Positions 1 to 11,157 of a DNA stretch of 64,000 nt are shown here, piece by piece. The translations under genes were made by a program, and so were the position numbers. This stretch comes from Zingiber officinale (lineage: Eukaryota > Streptophyta > Magnoliopsida > Zingiberales > Zingiberaceae). How positions within the stretch are numbered: position 1 is the stretch's first letter; the number at the start of each line of letters is the position of its first letter. Under the pieces are notes generated by a model. The model was not told the DNA's origin and made no database searches. It was given only the letters and a program-made list of their open reading frames with translations. Where the stretch lies: assembly GCF_018446385.1 (NCBI RefSeq), contig NC_056004.1:54006523-54070522 (forward strand). The letters are read 5' to 3'.

Positions 1-479
1 CAGTAGAAGACTGATTTACGTTTGTCGAGTTGGGTAGTCATGGTTTGATATACCTTAGTTGCTTGTGGATGATTAAGGTATTCTTGATTAGTTGGTAGAA
101 GAATGATTTAGTTTTGTTGGTTGATCAGTAGAGGATTTCTATACTCTATTTTTAGAGGTTCGAACCTTTAGGTTATTTGTGCTTAGTTATATATCTAGAG
201 CACCTTTGAGTACATGTTTGGTACTGACGTGGAAAGGACTGATTTAGTCATATACCATTGTCATCTTGGATAGTTTTAAGAAGATCGATGTAACTTATTC
301 CATAGGGTACTTTAATTTTTGACTGTACGTACCTAGTTGGATAACTTGGAAGGTAACATAGGGAATGCTAGGTTGATTGGGTTAAGTATGTTGATTATTC
401 ATATGATTGTCATGTGTTGTAGGAGTCCTGTGATAAACTGCCATTTGTGAGTAGTATTTGTATACATGTTCTGATATGG

Positions 480-1010
480 TTATTATAGGTTCCTTGTGAA
501 TTTTTAGCTATGTAGTTAGATGTACGTGTCTGATTGTATTATTGAAGATATCTTGTCGATTAAATCCGAGTTGTAGTATAAGTACATCTGTGGTGTTTGG
601 ATGGAGGTATCTTATCGATTTAATCTGAGTTGTGATATGTACATATGTGTTTGGTGTGGTATCTGAGGTATCTTTTTGATTATGTTTGATTTGTGAGTGC
701 ACCTGGGTTTAGTATGCTTTATTGGAAGTATATGTTGGTTATACTCTTGGCATAGGTGTATATATGTCATGTGAGTGTTGTTTGAGGTGTATTGTTGATT
801 TTACCTATGCTGATTTTTTCACACGTGTTCGGTATGTATTGTTGGAAGTATCATACTGAATATACCTGAGTTGTGGGTGTGTTTGGTGTATAATAATTAG
901 AAGATTATGTTGATCATACCTATGTGGTGTGTGCACGTGCGTCAGATGTATGGTTTGTAGCATCATTATAATTTTACCTATGTTGAATGTGGAATGTTGT
1001 GTGTACATTA
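480..1010 (+). repeat. Degenerate ~85-90 bp tandem repeat
   Basis: About six diverged units share the pattern 'GTTGATTATACCTGAGTTG' ... 'GTGTTTGGTGT' ... 'GGAAGTAT'. The same family occurs in reverse orientation at about 2930-3420 inside the antisense solo LTR, so it is an LTR-internal tandem repeat rather than a free satellite. Confidence 0.6.
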
Positions 1011-1139
1011 TATTATTAGTTGTATTACCCTGTCAACTAATTCTCCTATTAGTGGGTGACCGACCCACTAGGATGATGATAGAGTTGACTATGTATTTGA
1101 TTTGCTTACTAGGTTGTTATACCTTTGGCTGCCCATAGT

Positions 1140-1390
1140 GATCTGTGGTAGAGCGACCCCAGATAGTCTCTGGTTAGATAGTTAGGTGCTTTGGACACTT
1201 AGGTTTGTTCTCCCACATATTGTGGATTGGTTGTAGCGGAGCATTGCTCCCATATTTATTGTGGATACATATTTCGGATTATTTGTGGTGGAGAGTTGCT
1301 CCCACATATTAAGGATTTCTTGTGGTAGAGCGTTGCTCCCACACATGTGGTGTTTTCTGTGATGGAGCGTTGCTCTCACACTGGTGGATC
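1140..1390 (+). repeat. ~60-bp tandem repeat with GTTGCTCCCAC core
   Basis: Four to five units carry 'GGTGGAGCGTTGCTCCCACA' with spacing of about 55-65 bp. Each core is an imperfect short palindrome (GGAGC...GCTCC). The repeat lies between the LTR-like sequence and the RT coding fragment. I see no coding potential. Confidence 0.6.
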
Positions 1391-1660
1391 TATTCTTTGA
1401 TGATTTGTATTGTTGGTGATTATATTTCAGATTTATTGTCAGGGATGTTATGGTTAGAAACGTCTGTGATACGGACATTATGTATCTTGGTTTTATAATT
1501 AGGGCTTGCAGAGTCTTAGATGTTTTCAGAGACTTGATGATTTTGGTATTTCCCAGGATGTTTAAATCGGATTTCATTGTCTTTGTTGACGATGATGTGA
1601 TCTATTTCGGATCCGCGGTGAGTCACGCACATCATCTTTGCATAGTTCTAGAGGTGTTTC

Positions 1661-4600
1661 TGTCACGCCCCCAAAGGAGTCTCTGCCAGACAAAAATCCG
1701 ACAGCATCTCCCCTGTACCGGTGACAATCTGAAGCATCACTACAAGCAAAATACATCAGCCACATGCGGCTGGAATATTTATATACACATCCACGCAGTT
1801 ATAATAACAGCTCACACGGCTGGAATGAAACAATCACAACCACGCAGTTATATACAAAACAGCCCACACGGCTATACCAAAACACAGCGGAAAAACGACA
1901 GAAAGCCCACACAACACAAATAAATACAATGCATGCCGGCCCGGCTTAAACACAAATACAACACCAAAACCATAGGATAGCCACATGGCTATGCACAAAT
2001 ACAATGCCAAAAATAAGAAAAGAATATACAAAAGAAAATAAGCACGGTCTTCGGATGTGACGTAGGACCCGGCAGACAGGATACTCCAAGCGACACACCA
2101 ACCATCTACCTGCTACCTGAAAACATAAATGTACAAATGTGGTGGTGAGTATAGGTAACTCAGCGGGTAATAGACAAGACAGTGCATGGTCCATAAACAA
2201 CATGGAGATCACAAGTATACAGTCTCAGTAGGGAATAAAGAACATGATCATACTATCATAATCAATGCATCTGAACATACCTGACATAATAACCTGACAT
2301 ATAAACTGTACAAACCACAACTAACATAAGGCCAGATACATACCCAATCCGGAATCGACGCAAGGTACAAAGATCAATAAACTCACTAGATCTGCAACAG
2401 ACATACCCGTGACACCTGTGCAATATAAATACGACTGCATATACATGTAAAATAAATGACATGTATGCAGCATGACAACCAAATGCAACAATCATATCGC
2501 AAACAAATGCAACATACCACAAACACATGCAACTAGTATCTAGTAGGCATGTATGCAAATATAACCCCCAGATGCACCGTGCATCATATGCAAAAGTGCA
2601 TGCATGCTCAATGGTCACCCCCGCCACCTCTCCGAACACCACGACCCCTGTATGGCCGAGAGGCTTGGGTCTGTGACGACTGTACTACCCTCCAGCCCAC
2701 TATATAGTGGTCGAGGCGGACAGTCCGCTAGTAGCTATCTAACTACATAGCATCAGGGTCCCTGACTGCTCACAACGCCGGATCTCACTAAACCTCGTGA
2801 CCGGGTGGCACGACAGGACTAGCAGCAACTGCTCCAACTACCACTACCCATGAGTGGCCGAGTGTGCGGTGCTAAACCAAACCAACTGATGACTCTCTCA
2901 ACCACAAGGGAGACAACGGTCATCAGATGCAATGAATGATGAACATGATATATATATATATAATCATCATCCATGCAACACCCCAAACCTCATAAATACC
3001 TCCAACATGAGTATAATCGTCATGATACCTCCACGTATCCCACCAAACATATGTACACACTACACATGTATAATCAACCAAACATCTCCAATAATCCCAC
3101 CAGACACATGTACACAAAATATAAGTACAATCAACATGTATCCTCCAGTAAAAACACAACAGACATGTGTGTATACCCCAAACATACAATCAACACAACT
3201 CCTCCAAAAGTACATGACAAATATGTATGTACACACCACATGTAAATGCACGGTCAACAAGATGACTCCTATAACACATACCCACCTATGTACAATCCAC
3301 GTCATATACCCAATCAGCATGGGAATACCAACAACCCGACAATCCCTACAAGACATACTCTACACGTGTAATCACAACAGAGTAGATATCAAGAGTGTAG
3401 ACTGTATATGAATTAAATAGATCATCACAAGGGTCAAGCATAAGTATCATGCAGGAAAAATAACAACCGATCATGATATAAGATAAAGCAGCCTAAACCA
3501 TCACATAATAGCCATGCACTAAGATCAAGAAAAACTACGTAGAGGTCAAGGAAGAAATACCCGCCTTGATATATCTCGTATCAATAGAACCGCCCATATC
3601 GAAATGAACATCCCATATCAAAGTCCTGCATAAATCAATACATATATTTCATTTAGTTAAATTCATATGATTAAATAGCTAAATAAAATCCCTAACCCAA
3701 CTAGGATCACTCCAACTAAATCTGATCTCTGATCAATCCTCCAAACAATCCTCAATCAATCCAACACATGCCAATAACGATCATGTTTAACTCCACCTAG
3801 TGATCCAAATCCAATACGATATTAAATCCATCCTTAATCCCACTCATTCTAAACCAAACATAATCCACAACCATCAATTAATCCAACCCAAAATTAATCA
3901 CCATTGACCATCACACCAATCAAATCCAATCATCCATAATCATCTCATTATCTCTTATCAATATGAATTAAATCAATACATCTACTCACCACAAATAAAT
4001 CTAAACAAGAATAACAAAACCCTACAAGCCATAGAAAAACCTAATTTAGCGATATACTAATGAGGAAATCAAAAGTACATCATCAAAATACACTCACCTA
4101 GAGATAAGACAGCTAATCCAATAGTTAGCAGCTTTTCTTTCACTGTCCGGAAGCTACAAAGAACACTACCACCAAATTCCTTCCAAGATCAAATCCAGAA
4201 TCCAACTATAGAGAAATTGGTTTACTGAAACCCTAATAAACAGAACCATACTCACCTCCATCAACCCCCAAATCTTCATCCAAACCCTACACAGCCGCAA
4301 GAATTGAAGGAGATGAAGATCTGCTCAAGGAAGATCCATCACTAGTTAATCTGAAGCTTTCCCCTAGCCAAAAATAGAAGGATATCTAAATTGGAATCCA
4401 TAGGACTCGAAACCTTGAATCCACCAGATTTACCCGACAAAACCTTACCTCAATCGAACATCACCTATTTATCCAAGACCCTATCAGCCGCAAGAAGTGT
4501 AGAAGGCTATGATTGGCTCAAGAGAAGCAACAGATTTGAAGAGGATGAATGAGGAGATTAATCGGCTGGGGACGACGCGAATCAGAGCCCTCGCTGTGCC

Positions 4601-5238
4601 CTAGCCCCACCGAGTTGTTGTCGCGTGCACCAGCACAGCCGAAGAGATGGTCGCTCTGTCAAAGAAGGTCGGAGTCGTCGAGATCCGGCAACGCTTACCC
4701 TCCAGTGACACAATAGAGACGAGATCGCCTATGGAAGAAGCTTCTCCGCCGGTGTCGGGTGTCCACGCGCGAGGGAGAATAGAAAGAAGCGTCAGGGAGA
4801 AGCGGACCACAGCGGCGCGAGAGAGAGAGACGAAGAGGAGGAACGCTCAGCCGAGGCATGCTGGAGGAGGGGATCATTGCCGGCGGTGAGTCCATGGCGA
4901 CCGGCGATTGTGCGAGAAGGAATCGCGAGAGAGGGCTCGGGAGAGGAGATCGGGAAAAGGGGAAGAGTTCGGGCGAATTCGGGGAGGAGAAAAGGAAAAG
5001 AAATAAAATAAATAAAATAAAACCTAGGTTTGATTAATTAAAGCCTAAGTCCATTCCCAAATCAACTCCCACTTAAATGGGTATTCCAAACAGGCTTTCA
5101 CTGTACCCCAAATCCATCCCCTCAAAACGGATCATACGGACTCCGTTTAAATCCCGAAAAATTTCTAAAAATTCCCTAAAAATCCAATAAGATTTTTCGT
5201 CTAATAACATTTATTATTTAATTTTACAGTATCTTACA
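1661..5238 (-). mobile_element. Solo LTR, Ty3/gypsy type, 3578 bp, TSD GTTTC
   Basis: On the minus strand the element starts TGTAAGATACTG (from 5238) and ends GGGGGCGTGACA (at 1661), giving the usual TG...CA ends. Identical 5-bp target duplications GTTTC lie at 1656-1660 and 5239-5243. No internal retroelement sequence is present, so this is a solo LTR left by LTR-LTR recombination. It inserted into the RT-coding part of an older gypsy element. It contains a GC-rich block (about 4560-4960), an internal tandem repeat (about 2930-3420), and near its 3' end a segment similar to the end of the 7182-10074 LTR. The exact target duplication suggests it is younger than its host copy. Confidence 0.9.
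2930..3420 (-). repeat. Degenerate tandem repeat inside the antisense LTR
   Basis: Five to six diverged 80-90 bp units contain, in plus-strand reading, 'ACACATGTACACA...TATAAGTACAATCAACATGTATCCTCCA'. The reverse complement matches the array at 480-1010, so the two arrays form a long, loose inverted pair. It begins next to a short (TA)n run near 2950. Confidence 0.6.
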
Positions 5239-6047
5239 GTTTCGATGGAAACGTTTAGATGTGAAGATCAGTAGTGCGTATTTTGGTTGTCTTCTGTGAG
5301 ATGTTTGAGACACACGGTCACCAGTAGGAGTATACCGTGGTTCCACAGGAGATCGAGGTTGTTACCGTTGGGAGTAGACGGAGTCTATAGAAGAGGCTTG
5401 CAACTTCCTTTGTTTGGCTCGATATTTCCGGAGATACGTTGAGGGTTTCTCTCGGATAGCTATGTCACTGACACGCCTGACCAGGAAAGGCGTAAAGTTT
5501 ACGTGGTCTGAGGACTGCGAGATCAGCTTTCAGGAGCGGAAGCGGAGATTAGTGTCGGTTCCAGTTTTGGTTTTACCTTCTGGAGAGAATGGATTTGTAC
5601 TCTACACCGACGCTTCTCTACAGGGTTTGGGTACTGTTCTGATGCGGCACGGTAGAGTAGTCTCTTATGCATCTCGTCAGCTGAAGGAGCATGAGAAGAA
5701 CTACCCAGTTCATGATCTGGAGTTGGTCGTAATTATTTTTCCCTAAAGATTTGGCGAAATTACCTTTATGATATTACATTGAGATTCTCACTGACCATCA
5801 GAGTCTCAAATATCTGTTCACTCAGAAGGAACTTAATCTTTGATAGAGGAGATGGATGGAGTTCCTGAAGGATTATGATTGTACCATTAGCTATCACCCG
5901 GGAAAGCTAATGTGGTTGCTGATGCACTTAGCCGGAAGTCCAGAGGACTTTAGCTTGTCACCGAGTTGTGGTCACAGACTTGATTCAGGGTTTCTCCGAG
6001 TTAGACCTTGAGGAGCCGTGACGTTACAATAAAAAGGCGCCTTTTAT

Positions 6048-6339
6048 TGTAACGACCCGGCCGCTCGGCCCCATGGGCGGCCCAACTGGCGGCCCAAACT
6101 GGAGACCCCTTATGTCATCGACCGACGACCGTCGGCCGTACCGTTACTCACTAGGACTTCCCACCCCTGGCCAGTGGATTTTTACCTTCCCCGGGATTTG
6201 AACTCTAGACTTCCAGGCTAAGTACTAGATTTTATGACATAAGGGGGTCTCCAGTTTGGGCCGCCAGTTGGGTCGCCCATGGGACCATCAGGGGCCGCCA
6301 GTTGGGCCGCCCATGGGACCGAGCGGCTGGGTCGTTACA
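6048..6339. mobile_element. Foldback/MITE-like element, 292 bp
   Basis: The left end reads TGTAACGACCCGGCCGCTCGG and the right end CCGAGCGGCTGGGTCGTTACA, forming terminal inverted repeats of roughly 70 bp. Both arms contain 'GGGCCGCC...CCCATGGG' motifs. The right arm carries a ~34-bp tandem duplication of that block (about 6262-6325), making the arms unequal. No target-site duplication is recognisable. Just left is a near-perfect palindrome (6023-6053, GTTACAATAAAA...). The ends resemble LTR termini seen elsewhere in this window, so a miniature LTR derivative is an alternative. It lies exactly between the gypsy and copia fragments and may mark a rearrangement junction. Confidence 0.6.
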
Positions 6340-7181
6340 GAAACGAAAGGAGGTTTATAGTCCTAAAAATCAGAAGGTCATTGTTAGTACCAATGCCCGA
6401 TTTTTAGAAGAGGACTATGTTATGAACCATAAGCCCATGAGTAAAACTGTTCTTAAGGAAATAATAAAGGACACGTCTAATCTAGTACCAATAGTACAAT
6501 ATGAGATACCACAAGAAACTGCAACACTTGTCACAAATAATGCACAATTATAGATAGTACCTCGTCGTAATGGGAGGGTTGTTAGGCAACCTGCAAGATT
6601 CATGTTTTGGGAGAGTCTTTGGACTTGATTCCTTGTGAACATGAACCTGATCCCCGGACATAAGACGAAGCACTCCAAGATAAAGATGTAGCATCTTGGC
6701 AAAGAGCAATAAATCCATAAATAGATTCTATGTATTCTAACAAAGTTTGGGAGCTAGTAGAACCATCTAATAGTGTAAAAGCTATTGGATATAAATGGAT
6801 CTACAAAAGGAAAAGAGGGACAGACGGGAAGGTAGAAACCTTCAAAGTAAGGCTTATAGTGAAGGGGTATACTCAAAAAGAGGGAATCGATTATGAGGAA
6901 ACCTTTTCGCCAGTAGCTATGCTTAAGTCTATCCAGATAATCTTATCTATTGCTGCTCATATGGATTATGAGGTATGGCAAATAGATGTCAAGATATCTT
7001 TCCTTAACGGAAGTCTTGAAGAAAACATCCATATGAAGCAACCAGAAGGGTTTATTGTAAAGGGCAAAGAACATCTAGTATGTAAACTCAATAGGTCTAT
7101 TTATGACTGAAGCAAGCTTCAAGGTCTTGGAACATCCGATTTAATGAAGTAATCTAGTCGTATGGATTTATTCAGTATCCG

Positions 7182-10074
7182 TGTAACACCCCAAATTTCA
7201 TGATTTGGAGTCCTAAAAGACCTTATTAAAATTTAGAAATACTTTAGAAAAATTCTAGAGATTTTTAGGAATTTATAGAGTATTTTTATGCAATTTTTAG
7301 AGTTCGTTTGATATTTTTACCAAGAGGAAGAAGTTTAAAAAAAAGAAAAAAAATATTATATGTTGAAGCCGGGTTTTGAACCCAAGATCACGGACCCGAA
7401 CCCAAGTCTTAACGAACTCAGCCCAACCATCTGGTCTACGAATGTTTTGTTAATCATATATGGAGCGATATATATTTAAGTAGTAGTTAGGAACAGTAAA
7501 ATAAATTGGAAATAAAAGTGCGCAGCGGAGGAATCAAAGCCCGAACCTTTGATTCGGTTAAAAGCCGGCTAACCAACTGGGCTAGCAGTTGTTACTTGAT
7601 CAGATAAAGGAAGAGATTTATTTAAGTAATAGGAGTTAATAACAAAGAAATAAAAGGAAGAAAAAGGGGTAGCAGTCGAGAATTGAACCCGGGGCTTTTT
7701 GGCTCGGTCAAAACCCAACCAACCAACTGTTCCGCGGATATTTCGCGAAAGAGTTGGCAGTGAAATAACCTTAAGTTAACAGAAATACCAGAGTTATAAA
7801 AGGAACTTAGGGCTTGAGAATTTCCCGAGCCCTAATTTCTCCCGAATCCCTTCTTCTCTTCTCACGCGTGCGCGGCGTCGGCGACTTCTCTCAGGCGGAA
7901 AGCAAAGCCGAGTTAGGGCTTCACTCCAGCGGCCGATTGAGGGAGTTTTCCGAGAGTTCTCCACCTCCTCACGATCCTTTCGTTGAGGAGAGCCTGTTGG
8001 CACGAAGAGGAGCCGAATTGTTGAGTTCTCCGCAAGCCCTAGAAGCATTAGAAGCCTTCTTCTCGGTTGTAAGTCCAAGAACGCTAGGTAAGTGCTTCCT
8101 CACCTGCAGTAGAGTAGCTTCGGATTCGTGTTGGCTTCTCGTTTTGATTTTTAAGGGAGTTGGGTTTCGTGCTTGCTGCCGTGTGTTCCAAGGAGAGAAA
8201 GGGGATGATTTGTATAAGTTTGAGAATGTAGTTTGAATTCCTTCGCCTCGATGATCAAGTACATCAGATTCAGACATGTTTAGATTTGGGCATTTGTGTT
8301 CGATCAAATTGTTGCACTGTCCTTGTGTTTAGTTGTCGTGAGTCTCAAAGAAGGAGCATGTAGGGGTTGAGCACATTGAGCATTCTGTTCTTTATGACTT
8401 TCTGCCGTGGCATTCAGTTTCAAATTTAGTTTGGTGCATAAAGTTTCAGATCTAGTTTGGTGCATGTTTATGCTAGTATAATGCATTCAGATTTACTGTA
8501 CATTATGTTTTTATGTATGCAAATTAGGATTGGCATGTCATGAGTTTTATGCCTTAGTTTGGGTGCATGTGTTATAAACAGATAGTTTAGTTCTAGTTCT
8601 TAAAGTATGCAATTTTAACGTTCTATAGATTTAGTTTTTATATAGCACCTTAGTTTGATTTTTCCTTGCTGTAATGAGTTAGAACAGCCCTTTGGAGCAT
8701 ATTCCTGAGAAGTTATATATATGTTGTTTATTTCAGGATTTTAGAATTATTTTCCTTTGTATTAAACCTATTGTAGCATGTTTGAAGAAGTTAGATATGC
8801 TTTCTTTTGATTTGTCTCTGATATAGCATGCTTATAGAAGTCAGATTTTCTTTCCTTTGATTTAATCCTGTTGTAGCATGCCTATATTCTTTTAAGAGTT
8901 TAAGAAAAATATAAGAAAGATAAAGAAAAGAAAGAAGAAGGCCAAGGCCTTAAGTAGATCCCAAGGTCAAGACTTTAGGGATTTTGGCACACAAGGTGCT
9001 AAAGAAAATGCCGAGGCATTATATAGAAATATTAAAAGATAACAAGTATTTTACTTTTATCAGTGGCACTGTACTGGACTCTCTGTCCTTGGGCTGGGCT
9101 CCCATAGTCGTCCCTAGGTTTAGATAACATAGTAGTAATGGCTCGGCCGACGGTCGACGGTCGACGACCATAGGGTCGCCAAATGGGTCGGATCGTTACA
9201 AAAGTAAAAGCACAGTTGCCGGGCCCAAGAGAAGTTGATTATTATTTTAAAGTATTATAAGTATAAGTTTTTAAACAAGTAAAACAAGTTTTACATAACT
9301 ATAAAGTATTAAAGGATAAGTTTAGAACAGATGAATTAAGGTTCATTTTGTTTTAAAATCAGCAAGTTGAGTTTTTTTTTATGCTAGCATGTTATTTAGA
9401 TTAGTTTACTGTTCTTTGCTATTAGAAGAGCATGAGTAGCTTTACATGTTTAGCACTTCAGTATGTTTGTTTATTTACTAGTAGATGAGCATGAGTAGTT
9501 TTCCTTTTGAGCATTCAGTTTTAGTTTTCAATATATTCACATGCATATCGAGTTTTTATGAGTTAGATAGCGCTTACTAAGCAAATTTTGCTTATAGATT
9601 ACACTTCCTCTTACTGCAGATACAAGAAAGGAAAAGATATAGAAAGGAAGGCGACAAGGAGGTGTTCAAAGGATGTGTGATGCCAGGACTATGGAAGCCT
9701 TGGGATTAGGAAAGAAGTTTTAATTTTAGTTTCCGCATTTTAGTTATTGTAAACATTTGAGTTGTATTTTAAGTTCATGTCATTTGAGATTATTCTGTTT
9801 AGATTGCATGTAGGATGAGTTCAGTTTAGTAAGTAGATATTTGCGTGTTTGATACTTATTTAACTGCGTGGTTGTTTGATAAATGTTCCAGCCGCCTGTG
9901 GCTGATGTATACTATGCTTGTATCTTGGTTTATGGTCACCGGTACAAGGGAGATTCTGCCGGAATTTTTCGGTAGGGTTTCCATGTGATTTTTAATCATA
10001 CCGGTTAAGTAGAGTTAGTAGTTAAGTAACGGTCATCCTAGAGTGTAGTAGTAGTAAGAAGGGTGGTCGTTACA
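7182..10074 (+). mobile_element. Solo LTR, Ty3/gypsy type, 2893 bp, TSD ATCCG
   Basis: It starts TGTAACACCCC and ends GGTGGTCGTTACA. Identical 5-bp duplications ATCCG lie at 7177-7181 and 10075-10079. There is no internal retroelement sequence, so it is a solo LTR, inserted into the RT region of the copia fossil. A TATA-like sequence (TATAAAAGG, about 7796) followed by a GC-rich block suggests the U3/R promoter region. Open frames near 7814-8300 are in this block and I do not regard them as genes. Three tRNA-like modules lie upstream of the TATA box. Confidence 0.92.
7350..7750 (-). repeat. Three tRNA-like (box A/box B) modules inside the solo LTR
   Basis: Three modules about 155 bp apart (near 7360-7445, 7530-7600 and 7675-7745) each show, in minus orientation, a box A-like motif followed by a box B-like motif. 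Box A examples are TAGACCAGATGG and TAGCCCAGTTGG; box B examples are GGGTTCAAAACC and GGGTTCAATTCT. They look like degenerate tRNA- or SINE-derived sequence, repeated in tandem and captured in the LTR. No complete tRNA cloverleaf is evident. Confidence 0.5.
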
Positions 10075-11157
10075 ATCCGGATGAGTCTTGTGTATACAAG
10101 AAGTGTGATAGAAACGTGGTGGTATTTCTTGTACTATACGTAGATGATATTTTGTTAGTTGGAAATAATATCAAAGTGTTATCGGAAGTAAGGGTATGGT
10201 TGTCCAAGCAATTCGATATGAAGGACTTGGGAGAATGTGCATATATTCTTGGGATCAAAGTAATAAGGGATCGCAAGAAAAAAATATTGTGCTTATCCCA
10301 AGCTTCATATATTGATACGATCCTAGCTCGTTTTAGCAGGCAAGACTCCATGAAAGGTTTTTCTACCTTTTGGGCATGGAGTATCTTTATCTAAAGAGAT
10401 GTCTCCGAAGACATCAAAAGAGATAGAAGAAATGAAGACAGTTCCTTATGCTTCAGCTGTAGGAAGCCTAATGTATGCTATATTATGCACGAGACCGGAT
10501 ATCTGTTTTGCTGTGGGCATGGTTAGCATATATCAAAGTAATCTAGGACTGGGACACTGGACTGCCGTAAAACATATATTAAAGTACTTGAGAGGGATTA
10601 GAGATTATATACTAGCTTATAAGGCAGATGATTCGCTCCCTGTGGGTTACATGGATTCGAATTTTCAATCTGATAGGGACAATAGTAAGTAAACCTCGGG
10701 GTTTTTGTGTTTACTTTAGGAGGTGAAGCCATAACAATGGAGGGGTGTTAAGCATAGGTGCTTTTTTGGACTCCACTATAGAAGCTGAGTATATGACAGC
10801 CTCTGAGGCAGCCATAGAAGTTATATGGCTCAGAAACTTCATGATGGACTTATATGTGATTCCAGGTTTGCCCAAAATTATTACAGTTTATTGTAATGAT
10901 AAATGGTGCAGTAGCAAACTCAAAGGAACCACGAGCCCATAAGGCAAGTAAACACATAGAGCGCAAGTACCACCCAATATGAGACATCGTATAACAAGGA
11001 AAAGTTGTTGTCGCTTAGATTGCATCAGATGATAACCTGGAAGATCCTTTCACTAAGGCTCTTAAGGCAAGAGCTTTTGATGGGCATGTTGAGGGGTTGG
11101 GAATCAGATGTATGGCAGGATATATGGTAGCATAGTCTTTTAGTATAAGTGGGAGAT

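Larger units (their letters stand above)
1..1400 (+). mobile_element. Ty3/gypsy LTR-like fossil, left edge outside window
   Basis: No coding region is supported here. The stretch resembles, in opposite orientation, the internal part of the antisense solo LTR at 1661-5238. Shared blocks include a 'GATTGGGT...GTTGTAGGAGTC' type segment near 380-430 and the same degenerate tandem repeat. I read it as part of an LTR of a related gypsy family lying in plus orientation and running straight into a pol fragment at about 1401. The direct LTR-to-pol junction implies that internal sequence has been lost. It is broken and old; its left end is outside the window. Confidence 0.5.
1401..6047 (+). mobile_element. 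Ty3/gypsy pol fossil (RT and RNase H), interrupted by a solo LTR
   Basis: Translated similarity is visible on both sides of the 1661-5238 insertion. The left part (about 1540-1660) has a reverse transcriptase active-site region of the FVDD type. The right part (about 5239-5960) continues with the end of RT and an RNase H region ('[10 protein letters not shown]', '[20 protein letters not shown]'). Parts present are RT and RNase H only; LTRs, gag and most of integrase are not recognisable here. The coding remnant is clearly broken in several places, and it ends at the foldback element that starts at 6048. The 5-bp duplication around the inserted LTR shows that both halves were once continuous. 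Confidence 0.8.

Noticed and set aside
480-1010. CRISPR-like array
   Set aside because: Repeats are degenerate and contiguous without unique spacers, and the context is a plant LTR.
4601-4895. Arg/Ser-rich open frames
   Set aside because: They lie in the GC-rich block of the antisense solo LTR; composition explains the open frames.
6180-6235. SINE or tRNA-like segment in the foldback element (GGGATTTGAACTC)
   Set aside because: Only a box B-like match in reverse; no box A at proper spacing and no TSD.
7814-8307. Open frames of 140 and 112 codons on opposite strands
   Set aside because: They lie in the GC-rich part of the solo LTR, overlap each other and show no domain.
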